From Anaspis maculata (taxonomy: Eukaryota > Arthropoda > Insecta > Coleoptera > Scraptiidae): 64,000 bases of DNA. The stretch is taken from assembly GCA_949128115.1 (NCBI GenBank), contig OX421962.1, positions 44,415,745-44,479,744 of the forward strand, in the 5' to 3' direction. The notes under the pieces are model-generated. The model searched no databases, was not told where the DNA came from, and saw only the letters and a program-made list of their open reading frames with translations. How positions within the stretch are numbered: the stretch's first letter is position 1; each line of letters starts with the position of its first letter. Shown one piece after another: positions 27,769 through 39,225 of the stretch. The position numbers were made by a program, and so were the translations under genes.

Positions 27769-28845
27769 TAGATAGCTTACTGAAATTGGGAAAAGATAGG
27801 CCTTTTTTGATTAACCGCCGCCTCCAGCTCCCGCCCCCCAAACAAAAAAAAACAACTTCCACAATTTTTACTGATTGTCATATTTCCTTAAACATCCAGA
27901 AACTCTCAACTCAAACTGTGCAACAGTTACTTTGCCGAATGCTGCCGCCCCCAAACGCTGCTCCTAAAGTAAGAGATAAATGAAAAACACAAACCCAAAG
28001 ACATAACGATCTAATTCTTCCGCTATATGGATAGCTGATTAAAAATGGGAAAGTATAAGCTACTTTTGATATGGCGCCGCCTCCAGCTTCCGCCCCCAAA
28101 AGAAAAAAGTGCAACTTCCAACAATTTTCACTGATTTGGATGTTAATGTTACCTCAAACATAGATAAACTCCCAGCTCAAACTCTGCAAGAATTTCTTTG
28201 CCAAACTCTGCCGCTCCCACACGCCGCCCCCAAAGTAAGAGATAAATGTAAAACATAAACCTGAAGATTAACGACCTAATTCTTTCGCTTTATGTATAGA
28301 TGACTAAAAATGGGAAGAGATAGGTCACTTTTGATTAGTCGCCGCCTCCAGCTCCCGCCCCCAAACAAAAAAATTGCAACTTTCATAATTTTCACTGATT
28401 TGTCATATTTCCTTACACATTTGGAAACAACCAACTTAAACTGTGCAACAGTTACTTTCCCGAATGCTGCCGACCCCACACGCTGCCCTCAAAGTAAGAG
28501 TTGAATGAAAAACATAAACCCAAAGACATAACGATCTAATTTTTTCGCTATATGGATAGCCGACTGAAAATGGGAAAGAATTAGTGGCTGCTCTCAGCTT
28601 CCTCCTCCAAACAAAAAAATATTGAAAGAATTTTCATTCAAATCAGTTTCATTGACAAGTACCCCATTCTGATAACAAAAAATCACAATGAGTTTCGACT
28701 GAAGAGACTGGGCAAAGAATGATGTTTCTCCTTCAACCAAATTTCTTTACATTCATAATATGCCTCTTCAAGAAAATGCGCTACTGAGACTCACGCACGT
28801 GAAGGCATACTCACTTGTTTACCTTTTTAGACAATTAGTCTTCTT

Positions 28846-29245
28846 TGTGTGAAAATTTAAGGTGGGCCTTTTGAGAGATTCTTACTTCAGCAGCACCTGT
28901 AGAGTTTAGATGTTCGGTCCAGGGAGTCAATACAGATCGTTTCCACAACCTGAGCCTGTACAGTTCTGAACTTCCGAGCTTCAGCCCGTACAACAAGTAG
29001 TGTTTCCTCCACCAGATATCGGCGCGGCGTTTGCTGGTGTCATTTGGCTTTTATTTGTTTATTATTGTTTCTATTGTTAAAAAGATTGCTTTCGTGTAAT
29101 GATGGTATATGTTGTTATCTGTCAGTTATGTTGATGTAAATAGGTACTGTACGGGGATGCATGAATATTATGGATGACCTACTCTATACAATGTATTTGT
29201 CACCAAAGAGTCAATAAATTATTCTATTCTATTCTATTTGTTGAA
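28846..29245 (+). repeat. possible 3' end of a non-LTR retrotransposon
   Basis: The segment ends GTCAATAAATTATTCTATTC followed by an ATTCT pentamer run (about 29218-29238). An AATAAA plus short-repeat tail is typical of truncated LINE 3' ends. No reverse-transcriptase frame remains, and the 5' boundary is a guess. Confidence 0.4.
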
Positions 29246-29550
29246 TTCAAGACTTCGCCTAGATAGTATTGACTATACCGATTCACTTTGAAGACTTTCG
29301 TCTGGAATAAAATGGGGGGTATTGGCAGTAGTGCGACAAATAGACATCACTGACAAATCAGGCACTGAGGTCAATAATCAACTAAACTAAGTATTCTAGT
29401 CTAAGTTGCTATGTCGCTATCTCGCTCTCATTTTCCTGGCTTCTTTCCCTTTCTCCCACTTGGTGAAGATGTCACCTATATATGATGGTGTTGTCTCATA
29501 TGTGTTTCTGGAATCCTACTGTGACTAAATGTTACGTTAAAAACGAAGTA

Positions 29551-30304
29551 CAGGGTGTTCACGATAAAATTCACCCCCCCCTCTAGGAGGTTCCCCTTTG
29601 AGATATTTTGGAAAATTAAGAACTTTTTCTCAACGATTTTTCCCAGGGATCTTGAGTCAGTAGTCTAAAAGTTTTCAATTGGTACCGTATACAGGGTGTG
29701 ATATGTAACTTTTTTATTTTAAATGCAACACCCTATATTTTATTCCGTGATTTGGTGGAGCCTTTTTTTCTGATTACAAATATATATGACACTTATGATT
29801 TATTTTGACAAGTAATTTGTCAAAAAAATGATAAAATAGGTAGTCAAATAATTTTGTTTCGCGACAAGATGACTTTGGTTTCTACAGCTCCCTGAAAAAA
29901 AGTTATTCTCGCAGCATTTTGTCTGCAGAATTCAACTCTGTATGGATAAATGGTCTAATTTGTCCCTAATACAGGGTGTCGCGTAATTTTTAATTTTCAA
30001 CTCATTTGACTACCTATTTTATTATTTTTTTGACAGCTTCTTTGTCAAAACAAATCATAAATGTTATATATCTTTGTAATCAGAAAGAAAGGCTTCATCA
30101 AATGACGTAATAAAATATAGGATGTTGTATTTGAAATAAAAAAAAGTTACATGTCACACCTTATATACGGTACCAATTGAAAACTTTTAGACGATTGATT
30201 CAAGATCCCTGGGAAAAATCGTTGGGAAAAAGTTTTTGGTTTTTCAAAATATCTCAAAGAGGAACCTCCTAGAGGGGGGGGTGAATTTTATCGTGAACAC
30301 CCGG
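29551..30304. mobile_element. TA-flanked CAGGGTGTTCACGA foldback, 754 bp
   Basis: Ends CAGGGTGTTCACGATAAAAT and the complement of CCGGGTGTTCACGAT, flanked by TA (29549-29550, 30305-30306). Inner arms pair over GGTACCGTATACAGGGTGTG-type text and again over TATTTTGACAAG/CTTTGTCAAAA. No coding. Confidence 0.85.
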
Positions 30305-30306
30305 TA

Positions 30307-32857
30307 CATGTCAATCGAAACAGGCCAAGAAATTACCCCGACTGTCACACCCTGTATGTACAAGAATCAAATAAATCTATCCTCAGAGATCGGTCATTAG
30401 CAGGCACTTTATCTATCATTAATTTTATATCGTGCATGGTGTGTTTGAGTGTGCCCAGAAGTACGGAATGAACATTCCACTTCGCCGGTTCCTTACGTCC
30501 AGAACTCACCATAAAATTAATCAATCGTCTCTGGCATCCAGCCCAGCCCGAATCTGTAAAATTGCCTTTCCGATAACCATCAAATCACAACTCGGAGTTT
30601 TGAATCTCCCTCGTGCACCTATCTAGATTTTAATGAATTGCCGGTCAGCCGGTCTTACGACTAATAATGTTGATTGCACCGCTACTGCACTAGCTGAACC
30701 TGACAAAAGAAGCAAACAGATAGGTACAACCATGTGATTCCGGTATACACCGGACTCGGGGGTAGCTATGACGACCGTCGGTCGGACTCTAGCTAGCGTG
30801 TTCTTCAAGGTATTGGTAACAACAATAAATCTTTGAAACTAAAACACTATATATAATATGTACTATGTACGTATACCTTCTTTTAAAGAATAAATATATA
30901 AACTCACGATTCCTGGCGTTTGCTCAAAAATTTTCACTTCGCGTATATTGATACCTCGACACGGTGCATGACAAGGTGTCACATTAAAAATTGCACGTGT
31001 AGACAACTGGCTAGCATCCCCTTGTCATCGTATCATTCGTACCAACACAACACACTCTAATGCAGAAAGCCGTGAAATTGATTAAAAGTGTGTTTGCAGG
31101 ACTGAGTAACGATCACAATTAGTATCAGTATTCCGATTTCTGAAGTGGCTTGCCGGTTTTAATTAATATTTTGTTTTGTAATTTAATTGCTAGACTTTGT
31201 TGGCTCTATTGCTCTATCGGGAGGTGCACCAAGGTCAGGCCAGGAATTTTATAATTCACCGGCGTTCTGCAGCGTTTTAATCCCTAATGAAATGCTTATC
31301 GTGGGGATCCGGGAAAACTATGGCCTGACAGACTTTTTCCGCCTATAAAATCAGGCTTCATGCATGATGATATTGGATTCAGATCAAGCCCCGATTTATG
31401 ACCTGTAATTTGATTGTCCAACCCGACAAAATGATACGTGCTGTTCTAATGAAACACCAGGCGAAATTTGGTGTGCTGGATGTGGCCAATAACGGATTAA
31501 GGAAAACTTCGATTCAGTGGTGGATGAATGACTTGTTTGAGGCGTCTCATTTTCTCTTTCCAATTAATTTATATTTAATTCAACACGCACAAGACGATCA
31601 TAAAGCCTCAAGCGCTACTCACAACGAGATCAAACGACGGGTATATTATACCTCTTGGTTCGTATTTAACGTCAATCTGAATGAACCCAAATCTAACAAC
31701 TATACCCTTGCCGTAATTGACGCTACATGTGTAAATGAACAAATTAGGCGCTTAGCGTCGTTCTCATTTCGGTTTACTTTAACTTGACGCGCCTCAAGAT
31801 CGGGGCGTAATGCCGGGAACCTTGCCGCAAACTCTTAACTGAATTATTCAAATATAGTCACTAGATTTCAAAGTACCTATCGAAATGGATCAGCAGTAGT
31901 TCTAGCAAATTCAATCTAAAACTGCTTACAATTTCTCGCGAAAAATGCATCATTTCATGACGTTTACCGTTTACCCGCGAATTTATTCGCTGTTCCCGGC
32001 TATTGAAAAATGGATTCGCTCTGCGGCCATGCGGTCCAACTTCGAGCGAGATCCGAGGGAAGAAGTTTGATTAGAGAGGAACGGGAAAGTTACTCGCAAA
32101 TGGCCATGCGGAGAATAGAACTATTTTGAAATTGGTGGTTGAAACGCAAAATGCAAACCTCAGAACAGCCCAAACTATGAGAGCCGCAATGAAAGGTTAT
32201 GCATGGGCAGATTTGACCACTTTTTCATTGAGGGGGCTCCACTACCTATATTTGACAAGTCATCACGCCGGTCTAAACTCGCAACGAAATTAATGTCGTG
32301 CTCCAATATTTCACCCTTTTTCAAAACAAGGAAACTCCCGACTTGTTTAAACAATTTCAATTCTGTTCAGAGCATTTGAGAGCTTGATCCTCTAGGTACA
32401 AAATCGTATCAATTCGAAAGTCGATAGACGTTAACTCAGGTTTCTACAGGGTGTTGAAGAAAGTAAAGCAACATTCCTGAAAGTTTGACATACTCCCGTT
32501 TGAAGTAAAACTTCTTTTTTTTATTTCAACAAAGGCATGTAGCTAAAGTTCATATCTCGAAATGGTTTTTGATATATTTTTCTATCCCTTTTATTCACAG
32601 GGTGCTATCGAAACATCGACTTTTTGGTCTTCTGGTGTTAACATTTAGCCTTCTTTACCAATTTTCAAAATCCAGAGCTCATATTGAAGTTGAAGCCTAA
32701 GGTAAGAAAACCCCATAGAGACAATAGACTCAAAACCACCATTCAATAGTATATTATTCAACGAGCATATAATGATAGTTATAATCCACAAAGGTGTAGT
32801 TTAGGACACAAGCGATAGCGAGTGTCGTGAAACACCCAAGTGGATTATAGTATATTA
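30307..32857. other. low-repeat stretch
   Basis: Fewer inverted repeats than its surroundings and more balanced composition. It contains one 129-codon open frame (31398-31787). TACAGGGTG-type words near 32448 and 32600 suggest a decayed foldback at the right. Confidence 0.4.
31398..31787 (+). CDS. unrecognised 129-residue ORF
   Basis: This is an ATG-to-stop frame of 129 codons, among the longest frames in the window not explained by repeats. The product starts MTCNLIVQPDKMIRAVLMKH and carries a tryptophan pair (QWWMNDLF) and a tyrosine/phenylalanine-rich middle. I see no signal peptide, clear membrane helix, zinc cluster or catalytic motif, and recognise no family. There are no splice or promoter signals I would defend. 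At this AT content a frame of this length can arise by chance, so it may equally be an exon of a gene extending beyond it, or noise. Confidence 0.2.
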   Translation: MTCNLIVQPDKMIRAVLMKHQAKFGVLDVANNGLRKTSIQWWMNDLFEASHFLFPINLYLIQHAQDDHKASSATHNEIKRRVYYTSWFVFNVNLNEPKSNNYTLAVIDATCVNEQIRRLASFSFRFTLT

Positions 32858-32972
32858 TATACCAAGGTTGGGAAAGTATTATTATAGCTGAAGCGCCAGT
32901 TTAGATCCCGAAGCGCAGCTGAGGGATATAAGGCGCTGAAGCTATAATAATTTTCTCAACCGTGGTTTATAT
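32858..32972. repeat. 115-bp foldback MITE
   Basis: ATATACCAAGGTTGGGAAAG mirrors TCTCAACCGTGGTTTATAT. The interior ATTATAGCTGAAGCGCC pairs with GGCGCTGAAGCTATAAT. Confidence 0.8.
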
Positions 32973-34085
32973 AGTATTTTTTTTACTACTTAAAAATCGC
33001 CATCCTAATTCAGGGAGAGGTTAATAATGATGCACTTCACGGCTAGTAGTGAAAAAAAACCATTATATGCAAGTAGAATACTATGCTTTATCAACGACAA
33101 TTTAAGAATAAGAATACCTAATTTTGTTGAATGAGCCTCCATTATTATTTTGTCTAATATTTTGTCTAATAATTAAGTTTCTACCACGTAAACCGTTCAA
33201 TGATTGGGACGCAGGGCACTGAATGACCACCTGATAAATTATTATGCCACTGCAGCTGCAAAGGATTGCAGCACGCGCCGCGTTAGTGGATGGTGGACGG
33301 CAGCCCGCCAAGAAGACAACCAACCTGCAGTCAACACAAGTTGACTTATGTCGAGACTTTTCCGGTAGTAGATTCAGGACCACACTGATTTCATAGTCAT
33401 ACTTCATAGTCTACGTTTTCGTAGGAATTCATTCTGGCTCCGTGAATATAGAAAAATAAAAATTTACAGTGACAGGTAGGTACCCGATAAATTTTATTTG
33501 ACATATGACTGAAAATCAAGTCATCTCATAAGCCTCCTTGATATGTTACATTTACGGAAATTACCACTTGTGTTTGGTTGGAGCCATTGGGTTATGAGCC
33601 CATAACACACGGGGCGGGGCTTCGGCAGTGAGTTATGAATGTCATTAATTTATCAGAAACGCATAGTTAATGTCAGAATTAAATAGTAGGAGTAGATAAA
33701 ATACACAGTGGCATCGAAGGTGACATGTGAATATAGCTGTCCAGGAATCCGATCAGGTGGAGAATTAAATGAAAATCAACATTGTTTTCGGATTAGGCAT
33801 TTATTCAGGACACTTTTTGATTTGTGTGTGAAATTCTCTGTTATGGACAGGTATACATTTCTATGTACAGCACATTTTAAGTTTCGACGTGTTAGTTTAA
33901 GTGTTAGTGTTACTTATCACTTTTTTTTTATAATTAAGTGGATATTTTTTCATAGTTCGGCGCCAATATCCTTCAGGTACCCAACAATAGGCGCTTTCCT
34001 TTCACCGCAAAACTCACTGATCTGACCTAAGTTGGAGCGAGAAAAAATGAGAAATCATTTAAGCGAAAGTGAAACACAACTAGCA
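32973..34085. other. gene-free stretch
   Basis: No gene, RNA or complete repeat is supported. The minus-strand frame at 33102-33407 shows no recognisable domain. Confidence 0.4.
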
Positions 34086-36128
34086 ACCTAGTAGTCAGGT
34101 ACCATAGGTTCAAAAAACTGATCCCGTGGGCTCCTTCGTGAAGGGAGCAAAGGGACCTTTTATCTCTTATAGTTCTATATGTGGAGATACCAAAATGTTT
34201 TGGTGCCACTTTCAAAATGGCGGCTATTTGTTTTCGGTGACATTTATCCGGACCTAACTTGCTTCATTCTCACCCGATTTGAATTTTTTTTTACAAATAT
34301 GTACATGAATCCATATTCTCTATCCGCTGCTGTCATCGGTTGTCAATTATATCAATCTGTTTGACCGGAATTAGAAAAAAAACTGAAAATTATGATGACT
34401 TTTAGTCCCATAGGTTTCTTGACTGTTTCTCAACCTAATTCAAGTTGTATTGATCCTAACAGCATCTACAATAAATTAAGCTCACTAAAAAGTCAGCTTG
34501 CTGGAAAAATAATGGCCACAAGTGATACAGTAGGGTAAAAAAGAGCGATATTCACGAAAAATGGTAAAATTAAGAAGGAAAGTGCCGTGTGTTTTCTTAG
34601 GGAGTAGGTATACGTGTGATTCTTCAGCTACTAGGTACTTCTATGGCCTCTGTAGACACCGAAATGCTCGGGTACCAATTTCAAAACGGCGTCGTTCCAA
34701 AATGGCGACCATTTGATTTTGGCAACATGGATTCACACTCAACTTACGCCTAATTTCGCTCGACTCAAACTGATTTTTATGATTTTTCTTTTGATCAGGT
34801 ATGGATTGATGTTCTCTATTTGCTATTGTCCTAAATTTGCATGTGTGCCAAGAAATTTTTCAAAAAAGTGAAAAAAAACTAGAAAATCAGTGAGTTTTAC
34901 ACGATCCCTATTGCCTCAGGTGCTGTGTGCTTCCCCGTGAGAGGCATGCCTGGCAAATATTTTTTGCTATTCTCATAATGTATGAAGTTACCGAAATGCT
35001 TTGGTGCCACTTTCAAAATGGCAGCGTACCGATTTGGCGGTCACCTGGATTTTAATAATGCAAAAATTCCACTTCGGTAATCAAAAGAGTTATATGAGTT
35101 TATTATTATTATTATTAAAAGAGTTATAGTGTTAAAAGTCACAAAGTAGATTGACAGGTCAATGCTTGTTAAGATAAAATGAACCGCATCTCAATTTCTT
35201 GGATTGTTCCTGAAAAATCCACTGATTCATTAGGAAATTTCAATTTTTATGCAACTGACCACTAATATCAGAATTTCAGGAACGGCCGAAGATATGGAGA
35301 TGCGATTTGTTTTATCCGGGAAAGCACACAGCACCTGAGGCAATAGGAATCGTAAAAATCACTGATTTTCTAGTTTTTTTCTTTTTTTTTGGAAAAATTA
35401 TTTGGCACAAATGCGGATTTCGGACAATAGCATATAGAGAACATCAATCTATACCTGATCAAAACAAAAATCATTAAAATCTGTTTGAGTCGAGCGAAAA
35501 TAGGCGTAAGTTGAGTGTGAATCCATGTTACCAAAATCAAATGGTCGCCATTTTGGAACGACGCCATTTTGAAATTGGTAGCAGAGCATTTCGGTGCCTT
35601 AAGAGGCCAGAGAAGTAGTAACCAAAAAAAAAAACGTATACCTACTTCCTGAAAAAACACACGGCACTTTCCTTCCTTATTTCACCATTTTTCGTGAATA
35701 TCGCCTACTGTATCACTTGTGGCCATTATTGTTCCAGCAAGCTGAGTTTTTAGTTAACTTCATTCATTGTAGATGCTGTTAAGATCAATACAACTTGAAT
35801 TAGGTTGAGAAACAGTCAAGAAACCTATAGGACTAAAAGTCATCATAATTTTTAGTTTTTTTCCAATTGCCGTCAAACAGATTGATGTAAATGATAACCG
35901 ATGATAGCAGCGGACAGAGAATATGGATTCACGTATTTAAAAAAAAAATTAAATCGGGTGAGGATGAAGCAAGTTAGATCCGAATAAATGTCACCGGAAA
36001 CAAACGGCGCCATTTTGAAATGACGCCAAAACATTTCGGTATCTCCACATAAAGGACTATAAGAAATTAAAGGTATTTTGCCCCCTTCACGAAGGAGCCC
36101 ACGGAATACCGGATGACCCCTGACTATT
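34086..36128. repeat. 2.0-kb palindrome
   Basis: Arms from about 34119 to 34940 and back from about 35315 to 36108, e.g. CGTGGGCTCCTTCGTGAAGG and its complement at the outer ends, CCAAAATGTTTTGGTGCCA mirrored near 36020, and GGTGCTGTGTGC mirrored near 35330. The loop, about 375 bp, contains a short (ATT)n run near 35100. AAAATGGCGGC-type words occur in both arms. No terminal duplication was resolved. Confidence 0.8.
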
Positions 36129-37495
36129 GGTCAGAATACTTAGTACAGGTGGTAAAAGGAAAGCACCTAATGTTTCAAAATGTTAAACAGTTGAATTTCA
36201 CTGTCGGGAACACGGCCAGCTTTTGAATTTGCGTGAACGCGGATGAACAATCTTGAGTTTCAGCTGTCACTCCAAGCCGTATAAGCTTTGCGGTCATTTT
36301 AAAGAATTCGTAGCCCGGTGGTCGTATGAGAGTGGAGTTTTTGTTGAAAAAAGTTCAAATCCTTTTCAAAATAATAACCCCGGGAAGAATGGGCACTTGT
36401 CAGCATTTGTCGTATATAACTTTTTGAAGTATTTTCATAGGAAATCTTCCATAAGCCACGTGTTGAACTCCTTTTCAACGAAAAGCCGTAGTGTTATCGT
36501 TTTTTTTTTCTGCCAAACAATAAAAAGCTGTTATTGTTATTTATTGTCGATGGAAATAGGCACACCAAAATTTGGTTAGACCGCGTGATTGCTAAAAGAA
36601 GTGAAATAATGTTTGAAAAGTGGGTATTCAACGCTGCGGTATAAACTTCGGCATCAAGGAAGAAATGGGTCCATTTTGACCTAAATAATCATTCTGATTC
36701 CTTTATTGCTATGGAATATACAATTTTTCACTTTCCCAACCCACCGCCCGACGGCAAGGGGAAGTATTTTGATCGCCCTAAGAATTGTTTTTTGTCGGTT
36801 AATGTTTAACGAGCTCGTACTTGAAACTGCGATGTAAACATTATAATGGAGGTGAGTTACGAATTAAAACATTGCTTTATCCTCACGATAGATGTCATTA
36901 TTTTTATGCTGTGAATCTATACGGACAGGGAGCCCCGGCCGGCCGGTAACAATGACGGTTCGCCGTAGTAGTATAGTAGTAGGAGTCTTAGGTAGATGCG
37001 GGAGGTAGGCAAAAATTAGTAGTATTGGTTGGAGGTAGGCTATTGCAAAAATTGTATTTCTATTTTATAAAATCCTGAGAAACTCAAAATCTTACGCGTA
37101 TCATATCTAGCGAGATATCTAGGTACTCTTCCTAATGGTAATCAATGAAATTATGACTGTTTTCATTAGGTACCTACTTTCCATTCATTATTGATAGGAT
37201 TGGTGAGATAGGAATACAAAGGAAACTACAAACTCAAGTTTATTTGTGAAATTCAGTAGGTATCTGTTGGATCGGCGATGCCGGCGCGCTACGCTAAACT
37301 GTTATTATTGTGATTGTCTATCTTTATTACGTCACGATTTTTCTTGGATTAGGTTTCAGTGCCATGAGCTACCCATTGGAGTTTCCGCAAAAATCCTTTT
37401 GTTTATAGGACTAGATATGCTGTCAATGACGGATAGACAGACAGACGGACAAAGCGAGGACATAAGCGCCTTCCTGTTTGGAAAAATGCGCTAAA
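36129..37495. other. gene-free stretch with a fragment of the composite-repeat head
   Basis: No gene is supported. At 37430-37497 the text GACGGACAAAGCG ... GGAAAAATGCGCTAAAAA is a diverged reverse complement of the head of the 262-bp composite repeat. Confidence 0.4.
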
Positions 37496-39225
37496 AAGTA
37501 GTAGTATATTGGAAATAGAATATCTGCTGGAATTAATTCAAACAAAAACGATTTTTTTACCATGGCTAGCTTTCAGTTCCCCCTTCAACATATCAAAAGT
37601 TCTTAACTCTGGGACTGCTACAAATTAGTATACAGGGTAAAAGTTCATTATTTTTCTTTACTTCCTTCCTGATGACTGAAAAAAACGGTTTTAAGTTAGT
37701 TTGATTGGCCCTAGTCTTCCAATAAACATATAAAAAATATACCACCCAGCAACTGCTGTGTATCAAGTTACAGGGTGAAAACTTTTTTTCATCTTTAATT
37801 TTTTTTCTTGGTGGAAATGATTTCGATTGAAGCCGGTTTCAGTTCATTTGCAAGCGTATGATGTCATACTGAGCATATGAAAAGGATACATCTCTGCAAC
37901 TGCTGCTTTTCAATTTACAGGGTGAAAAGTCATTTTCAGGTCTCAATTTTTTTTGTTGGTGAAATTGGCTCACACAACAATTACGACTGATTCTTCTGTA
38001 AACTTGAAGTTTCTAGTCAGACATATCAAAATAATACATTTCTGCTACAGCGACGTTTTTTTTTACAAATTTAAATGTTTGGGTATATTTGGGCATATCT
38101 CCATAAAAACATGTGAAAAAAAAAATCCGAGAAAAGCCGATCACAGCCGAAGATAGTCAAATTTTACGGGCGCCATCCTAGGGTCTTTATTTGACTTGGA
38201 AGAAAATTTCTTTTTCCAAGGTGGACTCTCTACAGTATTCTGCACCAACGTACCGGGTGATTTTTCAATAAAATATCTGGAGCCGAAGTTATTTGGCGGT
38301 GGATATTTGTTAAAAAAATGCTCAAAAATTTGGAGCTTCATATCTTCAGCTGAAATTTTTTTACTGGAAAACCACCCGATACGATTGTGCAAAATACTGT
38401 TGAGAGTCCACCCTGAAAAAATGATTATTGTTTCAAGTCAAATAAAGGCCCTAGGGTGGCGCGCGTAAGATTTGACTATCTTCGGCTGTGATCGGTTTTT
38501 CTCGGATTTTTTTTCCGTTAACATGTTTATATAGATATGAAGTGGAATCCCCAAATGCCAGTTCAAGAAAAATCACCGTCTTCGATTTAGAAGCATTTTA
38601 GTTGGAGCCACTCTGAGCGTACAGTGGACTCTTAAATTCGTAAATAAAAACGTAGCTGTAGCAGAAATGTATTATTCTGATATGTTTGACTAGAAACTTT
38701 AAATTTACAGAAGAACCAGTCATAATTATTGTGTGAGCCGATTTCATCAAGAAAAAAATTGAAACGTGAAAATAACTTTACACCCTGTAAATTGAAAAGC
38801 AGAGATGTGTCCTTTTTATGTGTTCAGTATGCCATTATAAGCTTGTAAAAAGAACTGGAACCGGCTTCAATCTAGATCAGTTCCACCAAGAAAAAAAAAG
38901 GAATATGAAAAATAGTTTTCACCCTGTAACTTGATACACAGCAGTTGCTGGCTGGTATATTTTTTAAAATATGTTTATTGAGAGACTATGGCCTATCAAA
39001 CTAACCTAGAACCGTTTTTAGGTTATCAGTCAAAAAAAAAACAGAAAGTAGAGAAAAATAATAAACTTTCACCCTGTATACTGATTTGTAGCAGTCGCAA
39101 GAGTTGAGGCCTTTGGATATGTTGAAGAAGGGACTGTGAGCTTGCCATGGTGGAAAAATCGTTTTTGTTTGAATTAATTCCAGCAAAGCACCAATTTTTT
39201 TCTATTTCCAATATACTATAGCTTT
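37496..39225. repeat. palindrome with tandem-repeat arms
   Basis: Outer arms share GAATTAATTCAAACAAAAACG and complement (near 37530 and 39165). Each arm has three ACAGGGTGAAAA-type words about 136-148 bp apart (37634, 37770, 37918; mirrored near 38789, 38920, 39070), so the arms are themselves tandem repeats. The centre is occupied by TTAA-flanked foldback copy 2. Confidence 0.8.
38096..38631. mobile_element. TTAA-flanked foldback, copy 2 (left end lost)
   Basis: Closely matches copies 1 and 3 from CATATCTCCATAAAAACATG onward. The right end AGCGTACAGTGGACTC is followed by TTAA (38632-38635). The left terminus of about 100 bp is missing. It sits at the centre of the 37496-39225 palindrome. 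Confidence 0.8.

Larger units (their letters stand above)
24028..28822. repeat. 262-bp GC-box composite repeat, copy 2 (interrupted)
   Basis: Starts TTTTAGCGCATTTTCCATC followed by a (GTCC)n run near 24080, then array units with CGCCGCCCCCAAA signatures (24641, then 27955, 28225 and 28487), and a tail ending CGCACGTGAAGGCATACTCA. A 3057-bp palindrome (24712-27768) splits it. Removing that and one TA restores a normal unit (CGCTATA then GATAGCTTACTG). The head and tail match copy 3 at 44335-46405. Confidence 0.85.
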
